Source: Heligmosomoides polygyrus polygyrus
Taxonomy: Eukaryota > Nematoda > Chromadorea > Rhabditida > Heligmosomidae
Assembly (NCBI GenBank): GCA_947396885.1
Contig: OX377204.1
Coordinates: forward strand, 89,910,728 to 89,974,727
Length of the DNA stretch: 64,000 bases
Direction: 5' to 3'
The position numbers were made by a program, and so were the translations under genes. Every line of letters starts with the position of its first letter. Positions within the stretch are counted from its first letter, which is position 1. The notes under the pieces were generated by a model, which saw only the letters and a list, made by a program, of their open reading frames with translations, had not been told where the DNA came from and made no database searches. Below, piece by piece: positions 45,101 through 51,454 of the stretch.

Positions 45101-48100
45101 CAGCCAGAAGGCGCCGACTATCGCAAGCACCTGATTTCAAGTTCTTCGCAAGGTGTCAGCCCAGGCCAACCAAACCTTCCCTCCGGTGCTCGTGGCATGG
45201 TACCATACCTCTCTGGTCCACCACAACTCATTGTATGCGCCAAAGACTGCTTCCACTAGATCTCGTAGAAGTAGTGTGCGTGGCGCATTCCAAATAGTGA
45301 TTGATCAACGCCGTACTTTATCCCTACCTTCAAAAGCCCATGACAAAGTCAGCGCTTTTGTTCATCACTACCGATTCACTCACCTCGACGGGATGCACAG
45401 CTTGCCTGGCTGGCCTGGGCGGAACTCGAACCAATTACCCTGAGTCAAGGTTCACGCTACAGGCAGCACCACCTGCATGGGCAACTGCAAAGCGCTTAAT
45501 TCTGAGCTGGAGCACAGACCGGCAGGAGAATATACTTATGGCATGCTGAAAGCATTAACACTGACGACAAATTTCAGAGGATCACACTGTACCTCTTGTC
45601 GGTCAGCCCTGGCAAGTCGCTGTTCAGGCCCAGCTACTCATTAAACCGTTCATTGGATCAGTCGAGCAGCAGAGTCTTCTTGGTCACGGTCTTCTAACTT
45701 AGCCTAGGAATATTTGAACAAAATATAGGTTCAAAAGCTGCAGGTGTGTACTCTTGTCCAGCATTTAATATCAGTGGCGAGCCTTTTTTTTTTCAAGAAT
45801 ATAGGACAAAGTTCGAAATCGCTACATGTTGGATGCACCATGCACTCGAAATCCTGCACGAGAAGGATATTACAAATCAGACAAAACTCACTGCGCATCC
45901 ATAACGCAGTTAGACCGGTCGCTGTTCCTTATTCTTTAGAAAAAGTTGCTCACCACTGAATTCAAATAGTGGACAAGAGCACGCGCAGCAGTTTTTGAAA
46001 GGTTTCTGTGCTGCGTGCTTTTGTCCACTATTTTAATTCAGTGGTAAGCAATTTTTTACAAGAATAAGGAACAGCGATCGGACTAACTGTATTATGGATG
46101 CACCGTGAATTTTGTCTGATGTTGTGATATCTTTCTTGCGCAGGATTTCGACTGGATGGCGCATTCATTCAACATGTAGTGATTTCGAACTTTGTCCTAT
46201 ATTCTCGAAAAAATAGCTCGCCAATGATTTTAAATGCTGGACAAGAGTACACACCTGCAGCTTTTGAACCTATATTTTGTCCAAATTTATCCAGCTTAGG
46301 CTAGAAGGCCATGACCAATGAGACTTCACTGTTCGACTAATTCATGAATAGTTGAATGAGCAATGGGGCCTGTAGAATGACTTGCAAGTGCTGACCGAGA
46401 GGAAATACAGTGTTTCTTTCTTTAAAGCCTTCTATCGAAATGCATTGTTCCGGCATGCCTAGAAACGTCATCTCCTTCTGTACTCCTTGTTCTCTTTAAA
46501 TGTTAGCACCCTAACAGGAACCACATTTGCGGCTCGATGCCACCTCTCCGAACTTCCGCTGGTCATGTGAACTGATAACGTTTTCACTGCGCTTCGAGAC
46601 GTCGCCACACGGGAAAGCGATATACGACTATCGCAATCGCTCTCGCTCTCACCCCGTCCGACAGGCCGCGTGCGCAAAAAGCAGAGATCTCACATCGTGT
46701 GACGCACGCGCACACGCCGCTCGGCCGCGTTCGACCGATTACCGAATCACTGTGATGCGATCGCATGGCTAATGCTTATGGGAGAATCCGGCGGGATCCA
46801 CAGAGAGAGTGGTTTGGTCAGTAAAGATCACCTACCGGTATAGCTAACTACATGTCGAGATGCTCATCGTCTGGGGGAGCAGTAAATGGTAGCCCTTGAA
46901 AGTCATGCTAACGAGCAAGGGCAGCGCTAGTGTACTGTAAACGGGCCTATGCCCCACCATTTTTTGCGAATATAAATTTTTTCTTTTTATAGAAGACGAA
47001 GAAAAAATTATATTCGTAGAAAATGGTGAAGGCATAGGCTCGTTTACAGTCTGCTAACGCAGCCGTTGCTCATTAGAATGACTTACACGGACTGCCATTT
47101 ACTGCTCGCGCAGACTTTGTGCATCTCTACATGCAGTTAGATACACACGCAGGTGGTCTTTACCCAACAAAAAAGGCAAAGGCGATGCTCGGAGTGACAC
47201 GACTCACGCAAGTGAGAGAAGACCCCTGGAGTTCCGGCTCTGTCGACGTTTGAAAATCAGAGACGCTGTCGCAAGTCGTCAAAAATTAGGTGGGCCGGCC
47301 GCGTAATGCGCTTCGCAGACACCCGCTGGACAACAGCCGTCACCAACTGGATTCCACGGGATGTTAAGAGAACACCAGGACGCCCACCCAGCGCGTTGGC
47401 CGGACTTCTTCGTGAAAGCCCTGAACGACCGATATGACGCTCTTCGTGTCCCTAGTGAAAGGAGTATCCATCAAGTCCGACCAACGCGCTGATGGGCGTC
47501 CTGGTGTTCTAATAACATCCCGCGGAATCCAGTTGGTGACGGCTGTTGTCCAGCGGGTGTCATTACGCGGCCGGCCCACCTAATTTTTGACGACTTGCGA
47601 CAGCGTCCTGATCATCGACGTCGATGAAACTAGGAACTCCAGGAGCCTTCTCTCACTTGCGTGAGTCGTGTCACTCCGAGCATAGTCTTTGCCCTTTTTG
47701 GTGGGTAAAGACCACCTGCGGATGTAATTAACTGGAGCATTAACACAGGAGCATTCTGGCACACAACAGAGACGAATGGAGTCGCTGCTGGCGCCCGTTT
47801 GAGCATCTTGATGATCCACAGGACGATAGGTGATAACTTTTTTCTGATTTCGCGCAATTAATATGAACCAGTGATTAACAGCAAAGTTATATGCTGTTAC
47901 AGGATGTTTAATTGTGATCAAAACTCTTGCACCAGCCGGGATTTGAACCTGTACCCTCTGCTTTTCGGGTAGGATATTACGCATTCTAACAGGAGCCTTT
48001 TAATTGGACGGAGTAGCGAAGGGTATTTGCTAACCCTACCTAAATATGCATAGAAACATAAAAAACACCTAAGAATGGCTAGTGACCCTGTCTCACCGAT

Positions 48101-50680
48101 CTTCGTTGCTCATGTTTCCCCACCATGAAAGGCACAATAACATGTCTGCCCTTCTCCTAGGTGACCGTATTCTGCACTATCGAAACGTCCCAGCACCTCG
48201 TGATGACGTCCAGACATCACGAGACTCACTTCCTCCATTAGTTATCGAAGGAGAAACGACAATATAAAGTCCATATCGACAGTAAAAGCCTCGTGTCTCC
48301 TGCGATAGCATCTGACGGAAGGCTATCGGCGGCGCGCTGCACGTGGTGTCAGCACGCCAGTGATCGAACACGGGTCTAGATAATCACTGCCGCAAATACC
48401 CGACCACGATCGGAACTTCCACATCTGTACTGCAGCAAGAGAAATGGTGGAAATTGTGGTATCCAAAACACCACGACTTGATTCAAGAACGCATTCGAAA
48501 GCCTTTATTCGCCATCAGAAACACTGTCAGGTTCATAACTTCCTTAAACCAGGCACATAACTAGCCCACTTCACGATTTTAAAACATTCGGATGGCGGAA
48601 CGCGACATAGCCAGAGGAGGAGTTTACGTGCGGAAAATGGGCAGCAGAACCAAGTTCAACGTGGGTTTTGTCCTCCGAGGGTGATGAATCAGTAAAAGAC
48701 ATACTACGGCAGGCTTAGACGGTCTGATCCTGAACATATTGGATGTCGCGGATCTGAAGGCCCGATAAGTGGAAGAGAACTGCGCAGAGAGCAATCCTGA
48801 CAAGTCTGAGCAAGCGGCGAAGACGTCCAATTGGGAAATACTGGTTCACTTGGTCGGAATAATCCCACATGACGGTTTGTTGTCGACCCGTAGGAAAGTA
48901 TTCAGTTCTGAGTAATTTTCAGAGGTCGGATTCATTTCAGTGGAACAATTATACCCGACCCGGATATGCGTGGTAGAAGGGAGAAACATACCCATTGATC
49001 GTACAGTTTAAAACTCGCCGATACACTTACAACCGAAAAAAACCCGTCTGACTTGTCCGGGGTGCAACGCCCACAGCCGCGCGATTCAAACATGGTTTTA
49101 TTAACCATGGAACGCCCTTACTACAGGCTTTATACGATGGAGCCAGGGATGAAGGACATTAACGACGCTACGACGTTCTATGGGATTTTCTGCCCATCAG
49201 AAGCCCCGACCCTATTTGCGCTGGAGAAGCATGCAAGCCAATACCATATCACTAGCTGCAGACTGATTAGCAGAGGGATAGGCAACTCGGTCCCTCAACG
49301 ATTTCCCTGAATTTCACTCCGGAACTACGGTGAGTAACTCAGACGGGTTTTTTTCCGGTTGTAAGTTTATCAAACACTTCAGGTATACTGCTACGTGGAG
49401 GAAGCTCGACGATCTTATCGGGTATCTCAGCATACCGACGAGAATTTCTTTACCCTTATGTCAAGAATGATGAGTTTGGGCCGAGGTCAATAGAGTAGAT
49501 TAAGCTCCTTTCTACTAGAAAAATGCCCCTATTGCAGCGGGGCTGTCCATGATTAAAAAAATAATAAATAAATAAGTCCCTGAAAATGGTAAATATGCAA
49601 ACGTTCCAAATAGAGGCAGAGCGTGCATATATGGGAACAATGATTACATACATTTCACCTTACAATTAGTGCCTCAGCTAATTGTTAGACACGGTATGGA
49701 GTAATATAGAAAAATCGCCGTTTTCTTAGTTGGAGAGGCATAGCCTATAAGAGTGGAAACCTCGCCTTCAAGTGGAAACTGCAACCGACCACGCAACGTC
49801 AGGTGGCGTCTGAGCTATTTATGATCCTTTTACCGTGACGAAAACGCGATATACTAAAATAAGTAGCACATTCTCCAACAGCGCATAATGCAATGATATT
49901 TATATTCATTTGCAGTGGAAAAAAGGGTCGAGCGATGCGATCGATCGATCAATTTGGAAGCTAAACAGAACTTAGGGCCTGTTCATACTTCGGAGCGGGA
50001 GTGACGGCAGCGATTGGTCGGCCAGATAAATCATACGTATCGATTTTTGCCGAGCGATCGCCCAACAAACTCGATACGCGTGATTTGCCTGGAAGACCAA
50101 TCGTTCCCGTTGGTCCTGTTGCGAAGTATGAACAGGCCCTTAGCAGGCTGGTGCTCTCTCCGAGACTGCACATGGTCGTGGAACATTCACATAAACACAG
50201 TTTCTCTGCTCTCCTCCGCTGACGCGTAGAAGAACGCAAAGAATTAGGCAAGGGAAGGAGCTCCGGGGTTCGACTGATCTAACTTACCCGTTGTGTAGAT
50301 CGGGCATCAGCCCGCTTAGCACCTGCTGAACGTAACATCTCCCGGCATCGGGGTATAAACGAGATCTAAGTCTGACAACTGACAAGTCTCTCCGACAAGC
50401 TAGTCACTTTATAGCGATGGAGGTTCACAATTTTTTTTTACCAAATCACTGAACTAGAATTGCATCCAATTCGATATAACCGAAGTTAGTATAAAAGTGC
50501 GGAACCCCACACGAAGTCCCCAATTCTCATTACCACCCAATCACTCGACAACGAGAAAAATGTCCCAAAAATTCTAAATTTAAAGATAAAAAACAAAGAA
50601 GCTCTTACCCTATCGCCGATCGCAACGGCAGCGTGGTTGACGCGGCGAGGTCCGCCCTCAAGCGCGACAGTCCACTGCAT
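27057..50680 (-). CDS. klhdc3: KLHDC3 (Peas)-like kelch-repeat protein gene, ten exons found, 3' end missing
   Basis: Ten exons join in phase with GT-AG introns to give 1,030 coding bases (343 codons plus one base). The protein is a kelch beta-propeller; blades show the FGG motif and pairs such as RYGHT, ARDGHSA, WRDFHTA, GRRSHSA and ARRRQC. The start MQWTVALEGGPRRVNHAAVA and the exon-by-exon order match the KLHDC3 family, which in animals is about 380 aa. KLHDC3 is known as a substrate receptor of cullin-2 RING ubiquitin ligases that reads C-terminal glycine degrons; that role is inferred here, not seen. The final roughly 40 codons were not located: exon 10 ends at a strong donor (GTGAGT) at 27,056. 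Without splicing there, the frame would stop eight codons on. Introns total over 22 kb and carry most repeats of the region. Confidence 0.92.
27284..27607. repeat. inverted-repeat element in klhdc3 intron 9
   Basis: AGGTCGTTACCTAATTTCTG at the left is inverted as GACAGAACTTAGGTGCCGA at the right. The arms continue with ACTTCAAATGTAAATATCTT and AGATACTCACATTTGAAGTT, then CATAACTTTATTAG and CTAATAAAGTTATG. A hairpin of about 320 bp with no coding content. Confidence 0.75.
27897..27979 (-). CDS. klhdc3: klhdc3-like exon 9
   Basis: 83 bp, acceptor TCGTTTCAG and donor GTGAGT. It encodes TSGRMPSARRRQCTVVVGSR then VFLFGGT and two bases of the next Met codon. Confidence 0.92.
28000..28527. other. 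intron 8 sequence, TTCGAA-type AT-rich repeat
   Basis: Degenerate TTCGAATATTCG motifs occupy about 28,250-28,400. No gene was recognised between exon 9 and the Penelope fragment. Confidence 0.45.
28528..29022 (+). CDS. Penelope-like element C-terminus with GIY-YIG endonuclease (5'-truncated)
   Basis: The plus-strand frame is open from 28,528 (just after a TAG) to the stop at 29,022, 164 codons. It reads PPANLKARLVRNRLYDSCCK, then TRQCIICPFGKEGDC, then VSGVVYLIKCTGCNGEYIGE and TGRPLGERVKEHL. The VYLI...YIGETGR pattern is the GIY-YIG nuclease core, and the Cys-rich lead-in is typical of Penelope-like retroelements. The reverse transcriptase half is missing, so this is a dead-on-arrival fragment. 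It lies in intron 8 of the minus-strand klhdc3-like gene, in opposite orientation. Confidence 0.88.
   Translation, partial: HGPPAEVPPANLKARLVRNRLYDSCCKTRQCIICPFGKEGDCLVSGVVYLIKCTGCNGEYIGETGRPLGERVKEHLGMLRRCDIAGPLGEHRLRCHNGAGIDVAVTILAREFEISARKTLEALWIAARNPTINRKEERVAMIQELAPYVDLCGLEPEDSLPEAR
29208..29252 (+). ncRNA. hammerhead-ribozyme-like motif downstream of the Penelope fragment
   Basis: CTGAAGA (29,217-29,223) and CCGAAACGTT (29,235-29,244) bracket a stem GGCG-GTTA-CGCC. The flanks TTCCAGGCT and AGCCGGAA pair as helix I with one bulged A. This is the layout of the short hammerheads known in Penelope-like elements. One extra A lies between the CTGANGA core and helix II and helix III is minimal, so activity is uncertain. 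Confidence 0.5.
29378..29600. repeat. direct repeat, two units of about 139 bp
   Basis: AATCTGAGCGAAAACC occurs at 29,384 and 29,523, each followed by AACT(C/T)CGGC, a CGATA(C/A)TATCGAT-like core and a GTCG(C/T)CC block. A decayed tandem array. Confidence 0.6.
29740..29805. repeat. CA-rich microsatellite
   Basis: Runs of ACAC interrupted by GGACAC and ACGGACAGACGG. Confidence 0.8.
29850..30760. repeat. TTCGAA-type AT-rich repeat enclosing a hairpin
   Basis: Dense ATTCGAA and TTCGTTC motifs flank an inverted repeat at 30,365-30,560 (GCATGTCGCGAAGACGGGCA with TGCCCAACTTCGCGACATGT). The whole looks like one composite non-coding element in intron 8. Confidence 0.62.
30836..30948 (-). CDS. klhdc3: klhdc3-like exon 8
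   Basis: 113 bp, acceptor CTGTTTCAG and donor GTGAGT. It encodes (W)TYGGKMYIFGGYLGTQNMH then YDDLFSFDPSTNHWEKIK, a complete blade segment. Confidence 0.93.
31285..31860. repeat. family D copy in klhdc3 intron 7
   Basis: TTTTAACGTCAAATTGGACA (31,302) and GTGCATGGCGCAAACC (31,773) match the family D element at 61,968-62,927. Boundaries are unclear. Confidence 0.5.
32036..32212 (-). repeat. SINE-A remnant
   Basis: Minus-oriented 5' half: AGACAAGTCCGGTCACAATT, GGTTGTACTGGACGGAAAAT and the head GACTGCGCTACCACGCGCC. Confidence 0.72.
32220..32784. other. klhdc3 intron 7, nothing recognised except a C run
   Basis: A C run followed by CGACTAGGATAAACCC at 32,715-32,742 is a single family C terminus. 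Confidence 0.4.
32785..32905 (-). CDS. klhdc3: klhdc3-like exon 7
   Basis: 121 bp, acceptor CTTTTCAG and donor GTAAGC. It encodes FHSTRDMYDERLKALDLRTG then EWSDPICNGVGPTGRRSHSA. Ends in phase 1. Confidence 0.93.
32906..33865. other. klhdc3 intron 6, with a SINE-T fragment
   Basis: A truncated minus-oriented SINE-T lies at 33,392-33,470 (TGTTGCGATCAAAACTC, GCCAGGCAGGACTCAAACCC). TTCACGTCAAACTGGACA near 33,236 is a family D terminus. No other feature was recognised. Confidence 0.55.
33866..33958 (-). CDS. klhdc3: klhdc3-like exon 6
   Basis: 93 bp, phase 0 to 0, acceptor ACCTCCAG and donor GTGAGC. It encodes GQPPLWRDFHTAVAIDSKMY then IFGGRSDYTGQ. The intron before it is only 91 bp, unlike the others. 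Confidence 0.93.
34050..34237 (-). CDS. klhdc3: klhdc3-like exon 5
   Basis: 188 bp, acceptor TACTTTCAG and donor GTTAGT. It encodes (V)LLRWRIVPVEGRVPPARDGH, SAVVVGDRMFLFGGFEEDLQ and a tail ending RWSEFNTT. One full blade with ARDGHSA and LFGG. Confidence 0.93.
34256..34412 (-). repeat. SINE-A 3' half
   Basis: Minus-oriented tail and body: AAAGGATAAAAGATAAACGA, TTGAGATGCGCCACGCATCC and GCAATGACCTGCGGTGGCCA. It stops where a SINE-T begins. Confidence 0.75.
34505..35694. mobile_element. large TTA-clan element, subtype B, 1,190 bp
   Basis: The ends GACCTATGTTATACTTCGGC and, reversed, GGCCAATGTTATACTTCGGC continue for over 30 bp as GACG/GTCGCC-rich inverted repeats. TTA flanks both sides (34,502-34,504 and 35,695-35,697). 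GC-rich CGACGTCGCC repeats fill the outer parts, while about 34,790-35,330 is AT-rich and includes a family D-like segment (GTGCATGGCGCAATC). It looks like a MITE that has captured foreign sequence. No transposase was seen. Confidence 0.82.
35698..35832. mobile_element. TTA-clan MITE with GCCCTAGTT ends, 135 bp
   Basis: AGCCCTAGTTACACTTGCGC is inverted as GCGCAAGTATAAACTAGGGC. TTA lies on both sides (35,695-35,697 and 35,833-35,835), the left one shared with the neighbouring element. The interior GCGGCGCGGC and GCCGCGCCGC also pair. Confidence 0.8.
35905..36550 (-). repeat. two SINE-A 5' fragments
   Basis: The first, 35,905-36,068, has TGACAAGTCTGATACCTATT, CGGGTACATGCGACATCGGG and the head CTCCGACTGCGCTACATGCG. 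The second, 36,424-36,550, has GGTTGGCCTAGACTGAAATC and TGCACGCGACAGCCGGCACC. Both are minus-oriented and lack the 3' half. Confidence 0.72.
36551..37469. other. klhdc3 intron 4, weak SINE-A remnant only
   Basis: About 36,780-36,860 (CGAATCCCGTCC, AAACAAGTCTTCCATCCTCC) resembles a decayed plus-oriented SINE-A. The rest shows nothing recognisable. Confidence 0.4.
37470..37980 (-). pseudogene. CR1-like LINE reverse transcriptase C-terminus, decayed
   Basis: Minus-strand frames read, in order, NTDNTDNLRKTYSGKWDIF, then LLESIQNSLTRKL, and after several stops and frame changes LTRSVRGELKLRVSVAKSRF and RLDFLTYRIFKEFNLL. The pattern (TRG..LKLRVPxAKSxFRxxFFTYRVVxxWNxLP) is the familiar tail of CR1/jockey-type reverse transcriptases. 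The catalytic part is absent. It lies in intron 4 of the klhdc3-like gene, on the same strand. Confidence 0.62.
38085..38206. mobile_element. TTA-clan MITE, subtype B, 122 bp
   Basis: The ends GGCCTATGTTATACTTCGGC and GCCGAAGTATAACATAGGCC are perfect inverted repeats. The right flank is TAA; the left flank has no matching triplet, so the target duplication is not clear. It is closely related to the copies at 4,714 and 57,348. Confidence 0.8.
38314..38461 (-). CDS. klhdc3: klhdc3-like exon 4
   Basis: 148 bp, acceptor TCGTTCAG and donor GTGAGG. It encodes a blade with LPYQRYGHTVCAYRGRAYLW, GGRNDDYGASSTLHEFDP. The RYGHT and WGGRND motifs are characteristic of this family. Ends in phase 1. Confidence 0.93.
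38462..39179. other. klhdc3 intron 3, AT-rich, nothing recognised
   Basis: Simple AT-rich stretch (38,560-38,760), then unremarkable sequence up to the LINE remnant. Confidence 0.4.
39180..39485 (+). pseudogene. second CR1-like LINE C-terminal fragment
   Basis: Plus-strand translation gives RRIRNDLVMSFKILTGATKL then, after a frame change near 39,290, LRSPRSNLRLQLQELRSGSK and KDFLIEWLFTLPNGLVGAFQ, ending at TAG 39,485. The RRxRxDLxxxFKILxG motif and the following basic block are typical of CR1-type LINE C-termini. Opposite strand to the klhdc3-like gene. Confidence 0.66.
39729..39871. mobile_element. decayed TTA-clan MITE, subtype A
   Basis: GGACCCGTTCACAGTCCGCG at the left and CCGGACTATGAACAG at the right are inverted. 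The interior GACGGAAGCG and CGCTTCCGT also pair. Confidence 0.55.
40092..40153 (-). CDS. klhdc3: klhdc3-like exon 3 (62 bp)
   Basis: Found by phase: exon 2 ends in phase 1 and exon 4 starts in phase 0. Acceptor TTGTTTCAG, donor GTGGGT. It encodes (N)TYRWISVKAHSSDVEDDDER, supplying the Trp that closes the blade. The match to the family is weaker than for other exons, but both splice sites and phases fit. Confidence 0.82.
41127..41205 (-). CDS. klhdc3: klhdc3-like exon 2
   Basis: 79 bp, acceptor TTTGCAG and donor GTGAGT. It encodes VFSFGGYCSGETVDPEQPID then IHMLDT, completing the first kelch blade (FGG) and ending in phase 1. Intron 1 before it is 9.4 kb. Confidence 0.92.
41206..42299. other. 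klhdc3 intron 1, left part; no gene recognised
   Basis: A single family C terminus lies near 42,134-42,160 (GGATCCATCCTAGTCAGAGG). ATTCGAA-type repeats begin at about 42,200. Confidence 0.4.
42300..42585 (+). repeat. SINE-A, full length, inserted in TTCGAA repeat
   Basis: Head GGGCGCGTGTAGCGCAGTCG, body TTGGTACCAGACTTGTCTGG, tail CTTTATCCTTTAT. Flanks ATTCCAATTC and ATTCGAATTC suggest a slightly mutated target duplication. Confidence 0.88.
42851..43650. mobile_element. foldback element FB2 with tRNA-like modules in both arms
   Basis: The left arm (42,851 to about 43,212) and right arm (about 43,320 to 43,650) are inverted. Ends CTAACAAGAAAAG and CTTACAAGGAAAG, plus GAACTTTTGCGATGCTATTT and GTGAGTGGAGTCCAGAATT, tie it to FB1. 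Each arm has a different tRNA-like module from FB1: plus strand 43,033-43,105 with TCGTTGGCGCAGGTGGTGGG and GAGTTCGAGTTC, and its inverted copy at 43,440-43,505. It lies in intron 1 of the klhdc3-like gene. Confidence 0.8.
43750..43860 (+). repeat. SINE-T, 111 bp
   Basis: TGTTGCATTCAATCAAACAG, then GCGCCGGTGGTGTAATGGCT, then GCGGGTTCGAGTCTCGCCTG and GCGCTAG, then TTTTAATCGCAACA. Acceptor GCGCCGG/CTGGCGC pairs over 7 bp with one G-T. Confidence 0.78.
43861..44787. other. intron 1 spacer with a SINE-A tail fragment
   Basis: 43,975-44,035 matches the SINE-A 3' end (ACTAGAATGCGTGGCG, GGAATTGATAACGGCG). Nothing else was recognised. Confidence 0.45.
44788..45073 (+). repeat. SINE-A, full length, 11-bp target duplication
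   Basis: Flanked by TAATGAATAAC at 44,777-44,787 and 45,074-45,084. The head GGGTGCGGGTAGCGCAGTCG and box B region CATGGTTCGGGTTTTCC are well kept. Confidence 0.92.
45098..45485. repeat. two older SINE-A copies
   Basis: A plus copy at 45,098-45,325 (GAAGCGCAGCCAGAAGGCGC to CGCCGTACTTTATCC) is followed by a decayed minus copy to about 45,485 (GGCTGGCCTGGGCGGAACTC). Confidence 0.68.
45585..46412. repeat. 828-bp long inverted repeat in klhdc3 intron 1
   Basis: Arms of about 400 bp meet near 45,995. Matching blocks include GGTTCAAAAGCTGCAGGTGT with ACACCTGCAGCTTTTGAACC, GAATATAGGACAAAGTTCGA with TCGAACTTTGTCCTATATTC, and TGGACAAGAGCACGCGCAGC with GCTGCGTGCTTTTGTCCA. The outer ends CACTGTACCTCTTG and AGAGGAAATACAGTG are less similar. 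No coding content. Confidence 0.85.
46816..47166. repeat. inverted repeat, about 350 bp
   Basis: GTAAACGGGCCTATGCC pairs with GGCATAGGCTCGTTTAC. Outer parts GGTCAGTAAAGATCACCTAC and GCAGGTGGTCTTTACCC also pair. The centre contains ATAAATTTTTTCTTTTTATAG. The right end overlaps the next inverted pair. Confidence 0.78.
47149..47720. repeat. inverted dimer of an RTE-type LINE 3' coding end
   Basis: The arms 47,149-47,406 and 47,475-47,720 are inverted copies. The left arm on the plus strand and the right arm on the minus strand both read AMLGVTRLTQVRE or TMLGVTRLTQVRE, then TRWTTAVTNWIPRDV and RTPGRP, the conserved tail of RTE-clade reverse transcriptases. Frameshifts are present. On the minus strand the similarity extends to about 47,857. 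It is a different LINE lineage from the intact one at 22.9 kb. Confidence 0.75.
47910..47985 (-). repeat. SINE-T fragment, decayed
   Basis: ATTGTGATCAAAACTCTTGC and CCAGCCGGGATTTGAACCTG match the 3' half of SINE-T. Confidence 0.6.
47986..49025. other. intron 1, nothing recognised
   Basis: No coding region or repeat boundary was recognised. A single GGTCGGATTCATTTCAG at 48,926 resembles a family F end. Confidence 0.4.
49026..49367. mobile_element. MITE-like element with CTTACAACCG ends, 342 bp
   Basis: CTTACAACCGAAAAAAACCC then GTCTGACTT is inverted as AACTCAGACGGG then TTTTTTTCCGGTTGTAAG. The 85-codon open frame between them has no recognised motif. Confidence 0.7.
49368..49974. other. intron 1, nothing recognised
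   Basis: AT-rich with no recognised feature. Confidence 0.4.
49975..50139. mobile_element. TTA-clan MITE, subtype A, 165 bp
   Basis: GGGCCTGTTCATACTTCGGA is inverted as TTGCGAAGTATGAACAGGCCC (first base aside). TTA lies at 49,972-49,974 and 50,140-50,142. It is the best-preserved subtype A copy. Confidence 0.88.
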
Positions 50681-50707
50681 TGCTTCGCGAACACACGACT
50701 ATCAAAT
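50609..50707 (-). CDS. klhdc3: klhdc3-like exon 1 (start codon at 50,680)
   Basis: The exon begins after TTTCTTTCAG, with 27 nt of leader, then ATG and 24 codons (MQWTVALEGGPRRVNHAAVA IGDR), ending at the donor GTAAGAG. The leader has TGA and TAG in frame just upstream, which fixes the start. The acceptor so close to the ATG suggests spliced-leader trans-splicing or a small upstream exon. Confidence 0.92.
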
Positions 50708-50720
50708 CTGAAAGAAAAGC
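50700..50720 (-). promoter_or_regulatory. candidate trans-splice acceptor of the klhdc3-like mRNA
   Basis: On the minus strand GCTTTTCTTTCAG precedes ATTTGATAG, 27 nt before the ATG. The polypyrimidine-AG matches the nematode acceptor consensus. No upstream exon of the gene was recognised, so addition of a spliced leader is the simplest reading. Confidence 0.6.
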
Positions 50721-51454
50721 ATATAGTGGTGTTCGCCATAGAAGGCAACAGACGACGTCAAGGGCACGAACGAACGGACGAACGACACCAGGCGCCTCGA
50801 CGAAAGCAATTTCTACGGAATCTCGTTAAGCAGGCGAGTGTTTCGAGAAGGAAATTTCAACATTTCCACTAATGGACGCGAGGCGAAAACAGTGTATGGG
50901 CGCGGAAGTCTCGAGGGTTCCAACGAAGACTAATTGGGCGACGAGAAACAAGCAAAATAAGAGAATCCATGGCAAAATCGAGGTGGAAAACTGGACATTT
51001 GGCCCCTCAGTCCGGCTTTCTCTCCAATTTCGCTACCTTGGAATCTGTGAAAATCATCGAAAACCACTATAAATGCCAAACAAATCAATTAAGCGAAATA
51101 CTAAGCAGGTTAAAACACGAGAAAAAGGAACAAACACAGAAGAATAATGAACCTCGCACACCCCCATGAGGCCGACGGTGAACAGACCAGGTAAGAAATG
51201 TGGCAAAAAATGTAAAACAAAAGGTCTCCTTTCCAGTTGTATCTCACGTTTACTTGCGACAGCTGGAGACGTCACGTCAACGGCATCCCTTGGATGGCTT
51301 AATCCCAAATAAAGTGAAAAAACGGGCGATTTTTTGTCAAATTCGGCGAATCCCCTCGAAACGATGGCGTTCTCTGAAAGCCTACAGCACTCATCAGAAT
51401 GAAAACATTACAAAATTTTGAAGAGCTTAAATGCGAGAGACTTGTTTAGTACGG
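50708..51454. other. upstream of klhdc3-like gene; no gene recognised
   Basis: This should hold the promoter of the minus-strand gene, but no TATA or other core element can be named with confidence. Confidence 0.4.
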
